Of a stretch of 35,222 nucleotides of DNA, positions 7,587 to 15,276 are shown piece after piece; positions within the stretch are counted from its first letter, which is position 1; the number at the start of each line of letters is the position of its first letter. The translations under genes were made by a program, and so were the position numbers. Source of the DNA: Ruminococcus sp. (GTDB taxonomy: Bacteria > Bacillota > Clostridia > Lachnospirales > Lachnospiraceae); the NCBI GenBank assembly GCA_020024635.1, contig JAHHTL010000024.1, positions 1 to 35,222 on the forward strand, given 5' to 3'. The notes under the pieces were generated by a model, which ran no database searches, was not told where the DNA came from, and was given only the letters and a program-made list of their open reading frames with translations.

Positions 7587-8504
7587 ATGAACTATACATT
7601 TATTATCAATCCTAATTCACGCTCAGGAAAAGGCGGCATGGTATGGGAGCAGATTCATCCCGAATTACTAAAAAGAAAAGTAGAGTACGATTATTATCAT
7701 ACCAATCATGTAGGACATGCCACAAAGCTTGCCGAAGAGATCACAGCAGATGGAAAAGAGCATAATCTAATTGTACTGGGGGGAGACGGTACGCTCAATG
7801 AAGTGATCAATGGAATTCAAGATTTTAATAAAGTAACGTTAGGATACATCCCGTCAGGATCGGGAAATGATTTTGCCAGATCCATGAAAATTTCAAAAGA
7901 ACCATTAGAGGCGCTGAATACTATTCTTTCTCCTGCAGAAATAAAGAAAATAGATATCGGTTTGCTTTCCAAAGCGGGGAAATGCAGAAGATTTGTCATA
8001 AGCGCAGGGATTGGATTTGATGCCGCAATTTGTCATGAGGTGGCGATTTCCAAATCAAAATACATTCTCAACAGATTAAAATTAGGAAAACTTAGTTATG
8101 TTTTTGTTGCTCTTAATCGACTTTTTCACGATAAGACAGCAAATGCAGAGGTGTTTTTAGATCACCAGTCGGTTCAAAATTTTAAAAACGTATATTTTGT
8201 GGCAATTATGAATCAGCCATTTGAAGGCGGAGGATTAAAATTTTGTCCCAAAGCAAAAGCGGATGATCACAAGTTAGATGTTATTGTCGTATCAAGGTTG
8301 CCAAGACTTCTGATTCTTATGCTGTTGCCAACTGCGTTCAAGGGATGGCATACCTTCGTCCCGGGAATCACAGTGATGCAAGGGGAAAGCGTTTCGGTGA
8401 TTATGGATCAACCACTGGCAATTCATACAGACGGAGAACCTTCTTATTTAAGAAAAACCATATCCGCGCAGTTATTAAAAGAACAACTTCGAGTATTTAC
8501 CTAA
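7587..8504 (+). CDS. Diacylglycerol kinase-family lipid kinase (DagK/YegS-like)
   Basis: A 305-aa soluble or peripheral membrane kinase of the DAGK_cat family, predicted to phosphorylate diacylglycerol or a related lipid and so return diacylglycerol to phosphatidate. Signatures are NPNSRSGKG at residues 9-17, the nucleotide-binding GGDGTLNEV at 65-73, SGSGNDFA, and a C-terminal AIHTDGEP typical of the family. An AGAGGAAAGG site precedes the start. A PAP2 phosphatase follows after 98 bases with its own promoter; kinase and phosphatase of opposite direction next to each other suggest phosphatidate/diacylglycerol or undecaprenol-type lipid cycling (inference). Confidence 0.9.
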   Translation: MNYTFIINPNSRSGKGGMVWEQIHPELLKRKVEYDYYHTNHVGHATKLAEEITADGKEHNLIVLGGDGTLNEVINGIQDFNKVTLGYIPSGSGNDFARSMKISKEPLEALNTILSPAEIKKIDIGLLSKAGKCRRFVISAGIGFDAAICHEVAISKSKYILNRLKLGKLSYVFVALNRLFHDKTANAEVFLDHQSVQNFKNVYFVAIMNQPFEGGGLKFCPKAKADDHKLDVIVVSRLPRLLILMLLPTAFKGWHTFVPGITVMQGESVSVIMDQPLAIHTDGEPSYLRKTISAQLLKEQLRVFT

Positions 8505-8531
8505 GTAATTGTTAAGGTTTTATGAAAATTA

Positions 8532-8560
8532 TTGTTGTATAGATGGAAAAGTGGTATAAT
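8532..8560 (+). promoter_or_regulatory. Promoter of the PAP2 gene
   Basis: TTGTTG (8532-8537), 17-bp spacer, TATAAT (8555-8560) with an extended TGG before the -10. A short GCTC/GAGC hairpin lies in the leader. Confidence 0.65.
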
Positions 8561-8602
8561 CTGCTCGAGTTAAAGAGCGATTAAAATTAAAGGGGTACTA
8601 GT

Positions 8603-9289
8603 ATGAATTTGAAAGAGAAGACAAAAGCATTGATAAAGAAATATCAACACATATGGGTTGTATCCTATGCATTTCTTTATATGCCTTGGTTTCTGTATCT
8701 TGAGAAACATGTGACAAAAGGGTATTATGTGGTCCATTCGGCAATTGACGATAAGATTCCGTTTTTAGAATATTTTGTGGTACCGTATTTATTGTGGTTT
8801 GTATTCATTGCTGCAGTATTTCTTTACTTCTTTTTTACAGACGTAAACGGATTTTATAAGTTGTGTAAACTGATGTTTACCGGCATGACCATCTTTCTTT
8901 TGATTTCTACTTTCCTGCCCAATGGTTTAAACTTACGTCCCACATATTTTGAACGTGATAATCTATTTGTAGACATGGTGCGTCAGATTTATAGAATTGA
9001 TACACCGACCAATGTACTCCCAAGCCTCCATGTATTTAATTCCATTGCAGCTTGTATCGCCATCCGGTACAGTGACAATCTAAAAAAACGCAAGGGAATC
9101 AAGTGGAGTGCATACATATTAGCAGGATTGATCATATTATCCACTGTATTTTTAAAGCAGCATTCTGTGATTGATGTTATGGCAGCATTTTTGATGGCAT
9201 ATGTGTTGCATAGCATTGTATACGCTACAGAAAAGGTCCATGTATGGGAATGGAAAAAACAAAAGATCGCCCGAGATGGATTTTATTGA
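8603..9289 (+). CDS. PAP2-superfamily membrane phosphatase
   Basis: A 228-aa polytopic membrane protein with about six hydrophobic segments. The PAP2 catalytic triad of motifs is visible though divergent: LRP at 111-113 (motif 1 arginine), PSLH at 140-143 (motif 2), and S180-x6-H187-x3-D191 (motif 3). The order and membrane context fit the inositol-phosphorylceramide-synthase-like branch of PAP2 proteins. Likely substrates are phosphatidate or prenyl diphosphates, which I cannot separate. AAAGGGG precedes the ATG, and a strong terminator follows. Confidence 0.85.
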   Translation: MNLKEKTKALIKKYQHIWVVSYAFLYMPWFLYLEKHVTKGYYVVHSAIDDKIPFLEYFVVPYLLWFVFIAAVFLYFFFTDVNGFYKLCKLMFTGMTIFLLISTFLPNGLNLRPTYFERDNLFVDMVRQIYRIDTPTNVLPSLHVFNSIAACIAIRYSDNLKKRKGIKWSAYILAGLIILSTVFLKQHSVIDVMAAFLMAYVLHSIVYATEKVHVWEWKKQKIARDGFY

Positions 9290-9304
9290 AACTAAGAAAA
9301 AGAT

Positions 9305-9349
9305 AAAGAGTGACGCAGGCTGGAAAGAGGGGCCGCGTCACTCTTTTTT
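9305..9349 (+). terminator. Terminator after the PAP2 gene
   Basis: A 12-bp stem (9305-9316 AAAGAGTGACGC with 9335-9346) ends in six T residues. The sequence is nearly symmetric, with A residues on the 5' side. Confidence 0.9.
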
Positions 9350-9421
9350 GTATAGCCAAAATAAAAAAGTTAGTGTATAATGGGAGCATACGATGTGAGT
9401 TAGGAGGAACACACAGTTATT

Positions 9422-10510
9422 ATGGGAAAAATTATTTTAACCGGTGACAGACCTACCGGCAAATTACATGTTGGTCATTATGTTGGTTCTCTTAAAAGAA
9501 GAGTTCAGCTTCAAAATACAGGAGATTACGATGATATATTTATTATGATCGCAGACGCACAGGCTTTGACAGATAATTCAGACAATCCTGAAAAAGTTCG
9601 TCAGAATATTATTGAAGTAGCGCTGGACTATCTTGCATGTGGTCTTGATCCGGAAAAATCAACGTTATTTATTCAATCACAGATTCCAGAGCTTTGTGAA
9701 CTGTCATTCTACTATATGAATCTCGTTACAGTTTCAAGATTACAGAGAAATCCGACAGTGAAGTCAGAAATTCAAATGCGAAAATTTGAAGCAAGCATAC
9801 CGGTTGGTTTTTTCACATATCCGATCAGTCAGGCAGCAGATATTACCGCATTTAAAGCCACGACAGTACCCGTTGGAGAAGATCAGCTCCCTATGCTAGA
9901 GCAGACAAAGGAAATCGTCCGTAAATTTAATTCGGTCTATGGAGATACACTTGTAGAACCAGAGATCCTTCTTCCACAAAATAGCGCCTGCTTAAGACTT
10001 CCTGGAACAGATGGAAAAGCAAAGATGAGTAAATCATTAGGAAACTGTATTTACTTGTCAGAAGAACCAGATATGATAAAGCAGAAAGTATTCAGTATGT
10101 TTACAGATCCAACCCATATCCGAGTAGAAGATCCGGGAAAAATAGAAGGAAATACCGTGTTCACATATCTAGATGCATTTAGTACACCAGAGCATTTTGA
10201 AGAGTTCTTACCAGAATATGCAAATCTAGAGGAATTAAAAGAGCATTATCAAAGAGGTGGGCTTGGAGATATGAAAGTAAAGCGCTTCCTTAACAATGTG
10301 ATCCAAGCAGAGCTTGAGCCGATTAGAAATCGAAGAAAAGAATACCAAAAAGATATTCCATATGTGTATGAGATTCTCAAAAAAGGCAGTGAAAAAGCAG
10401 AAGAAGTTGCTGCTAAGACATTAAGCGAAGTGAAACATTCGATGAAAATTAATTACTTTGAAGATATGGATCTTATTCGGGAACAGTCAGAAAAATTTAA
10501 AGAAGATTAA
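9422..10510 (+). CDS. trpS: Tryptophanyl-tRNA synthetase
   Basis: A 362-aa class I aminoacyl-tRNA synthetase that charges tRNA-Trp. The HIGH motif appears as HVGH at residues 16-19 and the KMSKS loop exactly as KMSKS at 201-205. GDRPTGKLH is the usual start of the longer TrpRS branch, so full length is expected. An AGGAGG lies 14 bases before the ATG, which is a long spacing, but no better start is seen. TATAAT at 9376-9381 is the probable -10; I see no good -35. There is no T-box-like leader, since only about 70 bases separate the previous terminator from the start. Confidence 0.97.
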   Translation: MGKIILTGDRPTGKLHVGHYVGSLKRRVQLQNTGDYDDIFIMIADAQALTDNSDNPEKVRQNIIEVALDYLACGLDPEKSTLFIQSQIPELCELSFYYMNLVTVSRLQRNPTVKSEIQMRKFEASIPVGFFTYPISQAADITAFKATTVPVGEDQLPMLEQTKEIVRKFNSVYGDTLVEPEILLPQNSACLRLPGTDGKAKMSKSLGNCIYLSEEPDMIKQKVFSMFTDPTHIRVEDPGKIEGNTVFTYLDAFSTPEHFEEFLPEYANLEELKEHYQRGGLGDMKVKRFLNNVIQAELEPIRNRRKEYQKDIPYVYEILKKGSEKAEEVAAKTLSEVKHSMKINYFEDMDLIREQSEKFKED

Positions 10511-10540
10511 AAAAAAGAGGTCAATAGGACCTCTTTTTTA
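10511..10540 (+). terminator. Terminator after trpS
   Basis: An 11- to 12-bp stem (10511-10522 with 10528-10539) with core AGAGGTC/GACCTCT and a T-run. It abuts the trpS stop codon. Confidence 0.9.
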
Positions 10541-10547
10541 AGGGAGA

Positions 10548-10580
10548 AAAAATAAAAACCTGAAAGATCTACTTTCAGGT
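10548..10580 (-). terminator. Terminator of the tRNA-Arg(ACG) gene
   Basis: A 9-bp stem (10572-10580 with 10558-10566, ACCTGAAAG arms) is followed on the minus strand by TTTTTATTTTTT. It starts 7 bases after the tRNA end. Confidence 0.85.
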
Positions 10581-10586
10581 CTTAAC

Positions 10587-10660
10587 CGTGCGCGAGAAGA
10601 TTCGAACTCCCGACCTTCTGGTCCGTAGCCAGACGCTCTATCCAGCTGAGCTACGCGCAC
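10587..10660 (-). tRNA. tRNA-Arg(ACG)
   Basis: A 74-nt cloverleaf on the minus strand. The acceptor arms GTGCGCG/CGCGCAC pair fully, and the D arm is AGCTCAGCTGGATAGAGC. The anticodon loop CTACGGA gives ACG (inosine-modified to read CGN). The T loop is TTCGAAT and the discriminator is G. CCA is not encoded. It is a single-gene unit with its own promoter and terminator. Confidence 0.96.
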
Positions 10661-10693
10661 ATGCGATGAACTGTATCGCTCAAAGCAAGATTA

Positions 10694-10722
10694 AGTATAT
10701 AATAAAATATCGAGGTTGTCAA
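10694..10722 (-). promoter_or_regulatory. Promoter of tRNA-Arg(ACG)
   Basis: On the minus strand, TTGACA (complement of 10717-10722), 17-bp spacer, TATACT (complement of 10694-10699). It is a near-consensus sigma-A promoter about 34 bases upstream of the mature tRNA. Confidence 0.85.
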
Positions 10723-10834
10723 TAGAATTTTGAAAAAAATATAAAAAGTTTTATAAGGGATAAAAGGAAGCAGGAAGAAGATATACAGAGAAAATATTTG
10801 ATGGTATAATAGAAAAAAATAGGAGGAGAGAGGA

Positions 10835-11935
10835 ATGTACGAATACGACTATCTTATTGTAGGGGCAGGATTATATGGGTCGGTTATGGCCCACGAGCTA
10901 AATAAAGCGGGGAAAAGATGTATTGTCATAGAGAAAAGGGATCATATTGCAGGAAATATTTATTGTGAAGAGATGGAAGGGATTCATGTCCATAAATACG
11001 GAGCACATATCTTTCACACATCCAATCAAAAGATTTGGGATTATATGCAGCAATTCGCAGAATTTAACCAGTATATAAATTCTCCCATTGCAATCTACAA
11101 AGAGGAACTATATAATCTTCCGTTTAATATGAACACCTTTCATAAAATGTGGGGGGTAAGAACGCCTCATGAGGCAAAGAAAATGATCCAGACACAGATT
11201 GCAGAAAGTGGAATAAAAGATCCACAGAATTTAGAAGAACAGGCGATTTCACTGGTAGGAAAAGACATTTATGAAAAATTGATCAAAGGGTATACGCAAA
11301 AGCAGTGGGGAAGAGAGTGTACAGAGCTTCCAGCCTTTATTATTAAAAGGCTTCCCGTAAGATTCACTTATGACAACAACTATTTTAACGATCGGTATCA
11401 AGGAATTCCGATGGGAGGATATACAACGCTTATTCAGAATATGTTGGATCAAATAGAAGTCAGAACAGGGGTAGATTTTTTTGAGTTCAAAAAAACAAAC
11501 CCGACCATTGCAAGACAGACTATTTTTACAGGCATGCTAGACCAATACTTTGATTATCGGCTAGGAGCATTGGAATATCGTTCCGTGCGATTTGAGACAG
11601 AAGTGCTAGATTGTGAGAATTATCAAGGAAATGCAGTTGTAAATTATACCGATATTGAAGTGCCATACACAAGAATCATTGAACACAAGCATTTTGAATA
11701 TGGTACACAAGAAAAAACAGTGATATCAAGAGAATATTCTTCAGAATGGAAAAAAGGAATGGAGCCGTATTATCCGGTCAACGATGAAAAAAATATGCAG
11801 CTTTATGAGAAATATAAGAAATTGGCAGAACAAGAAAAAGATGTAATCTTTGGAGGAAGGCTTGGATCTTATAAATACTATGATATGGATAAGGTTGTAG
11901 AGGCGGCGCTAGATCAAGTAGGAAAACTATTGTAA
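10835..11935 (+). CDS. glf: UDP-galactopyranose mutase
   Basis: A 366-aa FAD enzyme interconverting UDP-galactopyranose and UDP-galactofuranose for surface glycans. The N-terminal dinucleotide-binding motif is IVGAGLYGS with IEKRDHIAGN, and the family hallmarks YGAHIFHT, PVRFTYDNNYFNDRYQG and NYTD are all present. Length is normal. AGGAGG precedes the start, and an extended -10 (TGGTATAAT, 10802-10810) lies just upstream. It stands alone, without a galactofuranosyltransferase or polysaccharide cluster nearby, so the acceptor glycan is unknown. The glycosyltransferase at 18.7 kb is too far away to link with confidence. Confidence 0.96.
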   Translation: MYEYDYLIVGAGLYGSVMAHELNKAGKRCIVIEKRDHIAGNIYCEEMEGIHVHKYGAHIFHTSNQKIWDYMQQFAEFNQYINSPIAIYKEELYNLPFNMNTFHKMWGVRTPHEAKKMIQTQIAESGIKDPQNLEEQAISLVGKDIYEKLIKGYTQKQWGRECTELPAFIIKRLPVRFTYDNNYFNDRYQGIPMGGYTTLIQNMLDQIEVRTGVDFFEFKKTNPTIARQTIFTGMLDQYFDYRLGALEYRSVRFETEVLDCENYQGNAVVNYTDIEVPYTRIIEHKHFEYGTQEKTVISREYSSEWKKGMEPYYPVNDEKNMQLYEKYKKLAEQEKDVIFGGRLGSYKYYDMDKVVEAALDQVGKLL

Positions 11936-12167
11936 AGAAAAAAAGCCCCAAAAAGGGAGGATGCCGAGGGAAAGAAACAACCCCCCGGCATGTATTATGA
12001 AAAAGTTAATTCATAAGTTTTGTATTAAAACTTAGACACATCAAATATTTTTTCTATCTGATGATTATAGTATAGAAAAGATATTTGAAAAAAACATGTT
12101 ATAAAAGTTACTGTTTTTTTAAATAAAAATGAACAAAATATGAACAACCATTTCTTCCCTATAAAAT
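11936..12167. other. Intergenic region between convergent glf and gdhA
   Basis: About 230 bases without a gene. It holds a GC-rich hairpin at 11961-11991 (ATGCCGaGGG with CCCcCGGCAT) that may end glf transcription despite lacking a U-tract. It also holds the 17-bp inverted repeat at 12042-12089. The rest is AT-rich, and I see no reading frame or RNA gene in it. Confidence 0.5.
12042..12089. repeat. AT-rich 17-bp inverted repeat
   Basis: The arm at 12042-12058 pairs with 12073-12089 over 17 bp with a single mismatch, leaving a 14-base loop. It lies between convergent genes. Neither side has the T-run needed for a terminator. It could be a cruciform, a protein-binding palindrome or a small-element relic. 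Confidence 0.6.
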
Positions 12168-12200
12168 AGAGGGGGCTCAAATTATTAGAGCCCTCTTAAT
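12168..12200 (-). terminator. Terminator of gdhA
   Basis: On the minus strand, AGAGGGCTC at the last codons of gdhA pairs with GAGCCCCCTCT just after the stop and is followed by ATTTTATA. The stem overlaps the coding end. Confidence 0.75.
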
Positions 12201-13435
12201 TTTTTGGCTTCCACCACTCGTTTGATCGCAATTAAGTATGCGCCAGTACGAAGAGATACGTTATTTTGCTTAGAAATATCCCAAACTGCGTTGAATGCAG
12301 GGTCCATGACATCTTTTAATTTTGCATTTACATCTTCTTCTGTCCAACTGATGCACTGAAGATTTTGTACCCATTCAAAGTAAGATACAACCACACCACC
12401 TGCATTGGCAAGAATATCTGGAACAAGTACAACACCTTTAGAAGCAAGAATTTCATCAGCTTCGGCTGTAGTAGGTCCATTGGCAGCTTCAATAATCACG
12501 CTTGCCTTAATTCGATCTGCATTGGTTTCGTTGATCTGATTTTCCAAAGCAGCAGGAATGAGAACTTTCACATCTAACTCTAACAGTTCTTCATTGGAGA
12601 TATGAACCACGCCATCTTCGTTGTAATCACAAAGAAGATTTTTGCGATCAGAAAGGTATTCCATGATTGCTGGAATATTCAGACCATTTTTATTATAGAT
12701 ACCGCCGGAAGAATTACTTACAGCAACTATTTTCATTCCTTTTTGGTAGAGAAGGTTTGCAGAAATACTTCCAACATTTCCCATACCTTGAATAGCTACA
12801 GTAGTTCCTTCCACATCAATACCAAGTTTATCTAGAACATTTAATGTAGAGAACATAACTCCACGTCCGGTAGCTTCTGTACGTCCCAAAGAACCACCAA
12901 TCGCAACAGGTTTTCCTGTCACAACACCGCGAACGGTGTGTCCTTGAAGCATACTATAAGTATCCATCATCCATCCCATCATAGCAGGAGTAGATCCAAC
13001 ATCCGGAGCTGGAATATCTCTTTCAGGTCCAATAAGAGGAGCGATAGCGATCGTGAATTGCTTTGTAATCTCATGAAGTTCTCTTTCGGAAAGCTTAGAA
13101 GGATTGCAGATTACACCACCCTTTCCGCCACCATAAGGAATATCAACAACGGCACATTTAAATGTCATCCATGCTGCAAGAGCTTTTACCTCATCATGGT
13201 TTACTGCATAGTGGAAACGAACGCCACCCTTTGCAGGACCACGCACAGTAGAGTGCTGAACACGGAAACCTTCAAATACTTGTGTTGTTCCGTCGTCCAT
13301 GACAACAGGGAAAGAAACTTTCAACTCGCGCTCTGGATGCTTCAAAGAGGCGATATCATTGTCAGAATAACCGAGAATCTCAGCTGCTTCATTCATTACT
13401 TTTAATACATTGTCGTAAGGATTGTAATTTGCCAT
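12185..13435 (-). CDS. gdhA: Glutamate dehydrogenase
   Basis: A 416-aa enzyme of the Glu/Leu/Phe/Val dehydrogenase family, which reversibly deaminates glutamate to 2-oxoglutarate and ammonia. Substrate-binding Lys69 lies in GPAKGGVRFH, Lys93 in KCAVVDIPYGG and catalytic Lys105 in GGGKGGV; PAPDVGS and the NAD-binding GMGNVGS follow. Length resembles the catabolic RocG/GudB type more than the roughly 450-aa anabolic type, so NAD use is likely but inferred. AAAGGAG sits seven bases before the ATG. Its own promoter is at 13488-13516, downstream of the independent small-RNA unit. Confidence 0.96.
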   Translation of the reverse strand: MANYNPYDNVLKVMNEAAEILGYSDNDIASLKHPERELKVSFPVVMDDGTTQVFEGFRVQHSTVRGPAKGGVRFHYAVNHDEVKALAAWMTFKCAVVDIPYGGGKGGVICNPSKLSERELHEITKQFTIAIAPLIGPERDIPAPDVGSTPAMMGWMMDTYSMLQGHTVRGVVTGKPVAIGGSLGRTEATGRGVMFSTLNVLDKLGIDVEGTTVAIQGMGNVGSISANLLYQKGMKIVAVSNSSGGIYNKNGLNIPAIMEYLSDRKNLLCDYNEDGVVHISNEELLELDVKVLIPAALENQINETNADRIKASVIIEAANGPTTAEADEILASKGVVLVPDILANAGGVVVSYFEWVQNLQCISWTEEDVNAKLKDVMDPAFNAVWDISKQNNVSLRTGAYLIAIKRVVEAKKLRGL

Positions 13436-13487
13436 AACATTTCTCCTTTATTTTTATTAGTGAATATTGCTATCACTTTCGTATTTT

Positions 13488-13516
13488 AATATACCACAGT
13501 GATAAATAATTTGCAA
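13488..13516 (-). promoter_or_regulatory. Promoter of gdhA
   Basis: Minus strand: TTGCAA (13511-13516), 17-bp spacer, TATATT (complement of 13488-13493). The predicted leader is about 45 bases. Confidence 0.75.
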
Positions 13517-13540
13517 AAAAAAAATAAAATTTCACAAAAA

Positions 13541-13632
13541 AAGAAAAAATAAAGGACCGATGGGGGAGCCATCGATCCTTTGAGGGGAGTATAAATAATT
13601 AATAAGGGGTTGTAGAAAGTAATCTTTCTACA
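13541..13632 (-). ncRNA. Predicted small RNA with C-rich unpaired region
   Basis: A predicted transcript of about 90 nt on the minus strand. It starts at about 13632 with a perfect 9-bp hairpin (TGTAGAAAG/CTTTCTACA, 13611-13632). An unpaired stretch then holds ACCCC and CTCCCC. It ends in a 13-bp terminator (13569-13581 with 13551-13563, one G-U) whose loop is CTCCC, followed by ATTTTTTC. It has its own near-consensus promoter (13639-13667). gdhA has a separate promoter downstream, so this is not simply its leader. Three C-rich patches able to pair with Shine-Dalgarno sequences recall Gram-positive antisense sRNAs such as the streptococcal csRNAs. I see no open reading frame. Confidence 0.65.
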
Positions 13633-13638
13633 GTGTTT

Positions 13639-13667
13639 AGTATAATATATCAAAATGGAAAAATCAA
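13639..13667 (-). promoter_or_regulatory. Promoter of the predicted small RNA
   Basis: Minus strand: TTGATT (complement of 13662-13667), 17-bp spacer, TATACT (complement of 13639-13644). The first hairpin begins at the expected start site. Confidence 0.75.
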
Positions 13668-13794
13668 GCAAAATATGAAAATATAGTCAATTATTCTGTT
13701 ACTTTTTGTAAAGAATGATTGAAAAATGCATAAAATCAGTAAGAAGAGTTATACTAGAAAAGCAACACGAAAACAAGAAACAGGAGGATATATG

Positions 13795-13977
13795 ATGTCA
13801 AAAAGAAGTAAAAACAGTACAAATTCAAATGCAGTATCCAAAAATTCTGAGAGTAAAAACGGAGCAAGAAATGCGTCTAGTAAGAATTATTCAAATTGTT
13901 CCGAAAAAAGCATGGAAAAAAACAGCTCTTATTCCAAAGAGCAGGATTCTGATTATGAGAGCAATGGATACAAATAA
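13795..13977 (+). CDS. Small Ser/Asn/Lys-rich protein
   Basis: A 60-aa protein of unknown function. The ATG at 13795 lies seven bases after AGGAGG; an ATG at 13792 is the alternative, and the frame runs open further upstream without a ribosome site. Composition is extreme: 17 Ser, 10 Asn and 9 Lys of 60, with one Cys and almost no hydrophobic residues, so it should be disordered and soluble. There is no signal peptide or membrane segment. A terminator follows at 14014. The strong ribosome site argues for a real gene. It does not match any SASP motif that I recognise. Confidence 0.6.
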   Translation: MSKRSKNSTNSNAVSKNSESKNGARNASSKNYSNCSEKSMEKNSSYSKEQDSDYESNGYK

Positions 13978-14013
13978 AAAACAAGGGATTTAAGTAGGAA
14001 AAATGCAGGGAAA

Positions 14014-14050
14014 GGTGTAGTAAATTCAACTTTACTACATCTTTCTTTTA
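14014..14050 (+). terminator. Terminator after the Ser/Asn-rich gene
   Basis: A 10-bp stem (14015-14024 GTGTAGTAAA with 14031-14040) has a 6-base loop and a CTTTCTTTTA tail. Confidence 0.75.
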
Positions 14051-14117
14051 TAGTAATATGATAGTGATTAAAGTCTGTAAATGATTACTAAGGAATAGAA
14101 AACAGATGGAGGAATAG

Positions 14118-15272
14118 ATGGAAAAGATAGAATTGATCGCCCCATGCCATTTTGGATTGGAAGCGGTATTAAAAAGGGAAATTCAGAAATTAGGATATGA
14201 AATCTCATTAGTAGAAGATGGAAGAGTTACTTTTTATGGAGATTATGAAGCCATCTGCCGAGCAAATATTTTTCTTAGAAGTGCCGAGCGAATCCTACTT
14301 AAAGTAGGAAGTTTTAAAGCAACAAGCTTTGAAGAACTCTTTGAAAAGACAAAATCCATTCCATGGGAGAAGTATCTTCCAGAAGATGGAAAATTTTGGG
14401 TAGCAAAAGCAGCATCTGTAAAAAGTAAATTATTTAGCCCTTCGGATATCCAGTCCATTATGAAAAAAGCCATGGTAGAGCGTTTAAAAATGCACTATAA
14501 GAGGGCATGGTTTGAGGAAAAAGGAGCATCCTACCCATTAAGAGTCTTTCTTATGAAAGACGTTGTAACAATTGGAATCGATACGACGGGTGTTTCTTTA
14601 CATAAGAGAGGCTATAGGCAGCAGGCAGGAGCGGCGCCTATTTCAGAGACATTGGCAGCAGCATTGATTTTGCTGACGCCATGGCACAAAGATCGGATAT
14701 TAGTTGATCCATTTTGTGGAAGTGGAACATTTCCAATAGAAGCAGCCATGATCGCGGCAAATATAGCTCCGGGGATGAATCGAGAATTTCTGGCAGAAAA
14801 ATGGACAAATCTTATCCCCAAAAACGCGTGGTATGATGCCATCGATGAAGCAAACAGTCAGATTGACGACGACATAGAAGTTGATATTCAAGGATACGAT
14901 GTAGATCCCGAAGTATTAAAAACAGCAAGAAAAAATGCACAGGCGGCAGGTGTTTCGCACTTAATCCACTTTCAGCAACGTCCGGTAAAAGAATTACGTC
15001 ATCAAAAAAAATACGGATTTATTATCACGAATCCACCCTATGGAGAACGTTTGGAAGAAAAAGAAACCTTACCAAAGATCTACAGTGAATTTGGAAATAG
15101 CTTTAAAAATTTAGATAGTTGGTCTGCATATATGATCACAAGTTATGAAGATACAGAAAGATATTTTGGACGCCAGGCAGATAAAAAACGAAAAATATAC
15201 AATGGAATGATCAAGACGAATTTTTATCAGTTTCTGGGACCAAAACCACCAAAACAGAAAGATAGAAGGTAA
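14118..15272 (+). CDS. THUMP-domain class I RNA methyltransferase (YpsC/RlmL-like)
   Basis: A 384-aa S-adenosylmethionine-dependent methyltransferase. The N-terminal half holds a ferredoxin-like/THUMP RNA-binding region (about 1-155). The C-terminal half is the UPF0020 catalytic domain, with the SAM motif DPFCGSGTFPIEAA near residue 197 and the N6-adenine/guanine-type catalytic NPPYGERL near residue 305. It corresponds to B. subtilis YpsC and to the RlmL half of the E. coli 23S rRNA m2G enzyme; the exact target nucleotide is not predictable. ATGGAGGAATAG precedes the ATG. It begins a tight three-gene unit with the next two genes. Confidence 0.92.
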   Translation: MEKIELIAPCHFGLEAVLKREIQKLGYEISLVEDGRVTFYGDYEAICRANIFLRSAERILLKVGSFKATSFEELFEKTKSIPWEKYLPEDGKFWVAKAASVKSKLFSPSDIQSIMKKAMVERLKMHYKRAWFEEKGASYPLRVFLMKDVVTIGIDTTGVSLHKRGYRQQAGAAPISETLAAALILLTPWHKDRILVDPFCGSGTFPIEAAMIAANIAPGMNREFLAEKWTNLIPKNAWYDAIDEANSQIDDDIEVDIQGYDVDPEVLKTARKNAQAAGVSHLIHFQQRPVKELRHQKKYGFIITNPPYGERLEEKETLPKIYSEFGNSFKNLDSWSAYMITSYEDTERYFGRQADKKRKIYNGMIKTNFYQFLGPKPPKQKDRR

Positions 15273-15276
15273 GAGG

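Noticed and set aside
9350..9421. T-box leader for trpS
   Set aside because: Too short and without T-box sequence or specifier stem.
12938..13405. 155-residue plus-strand frame inside gdhA
   Set aside because: It is antisense to a clearly conserved enzyme, rich in His/Ser/Arg from reverse reading, with no ribosome site.
13540..13632. Riboswitch or attenuator of gdhA
   Set aside because: The hairpin-terminator pair resembles a leader attenuator, but gdhA has its own promoter downstream and I see no alternative antiterminator pairing, so an independent RNA fits better. It is not excluded.
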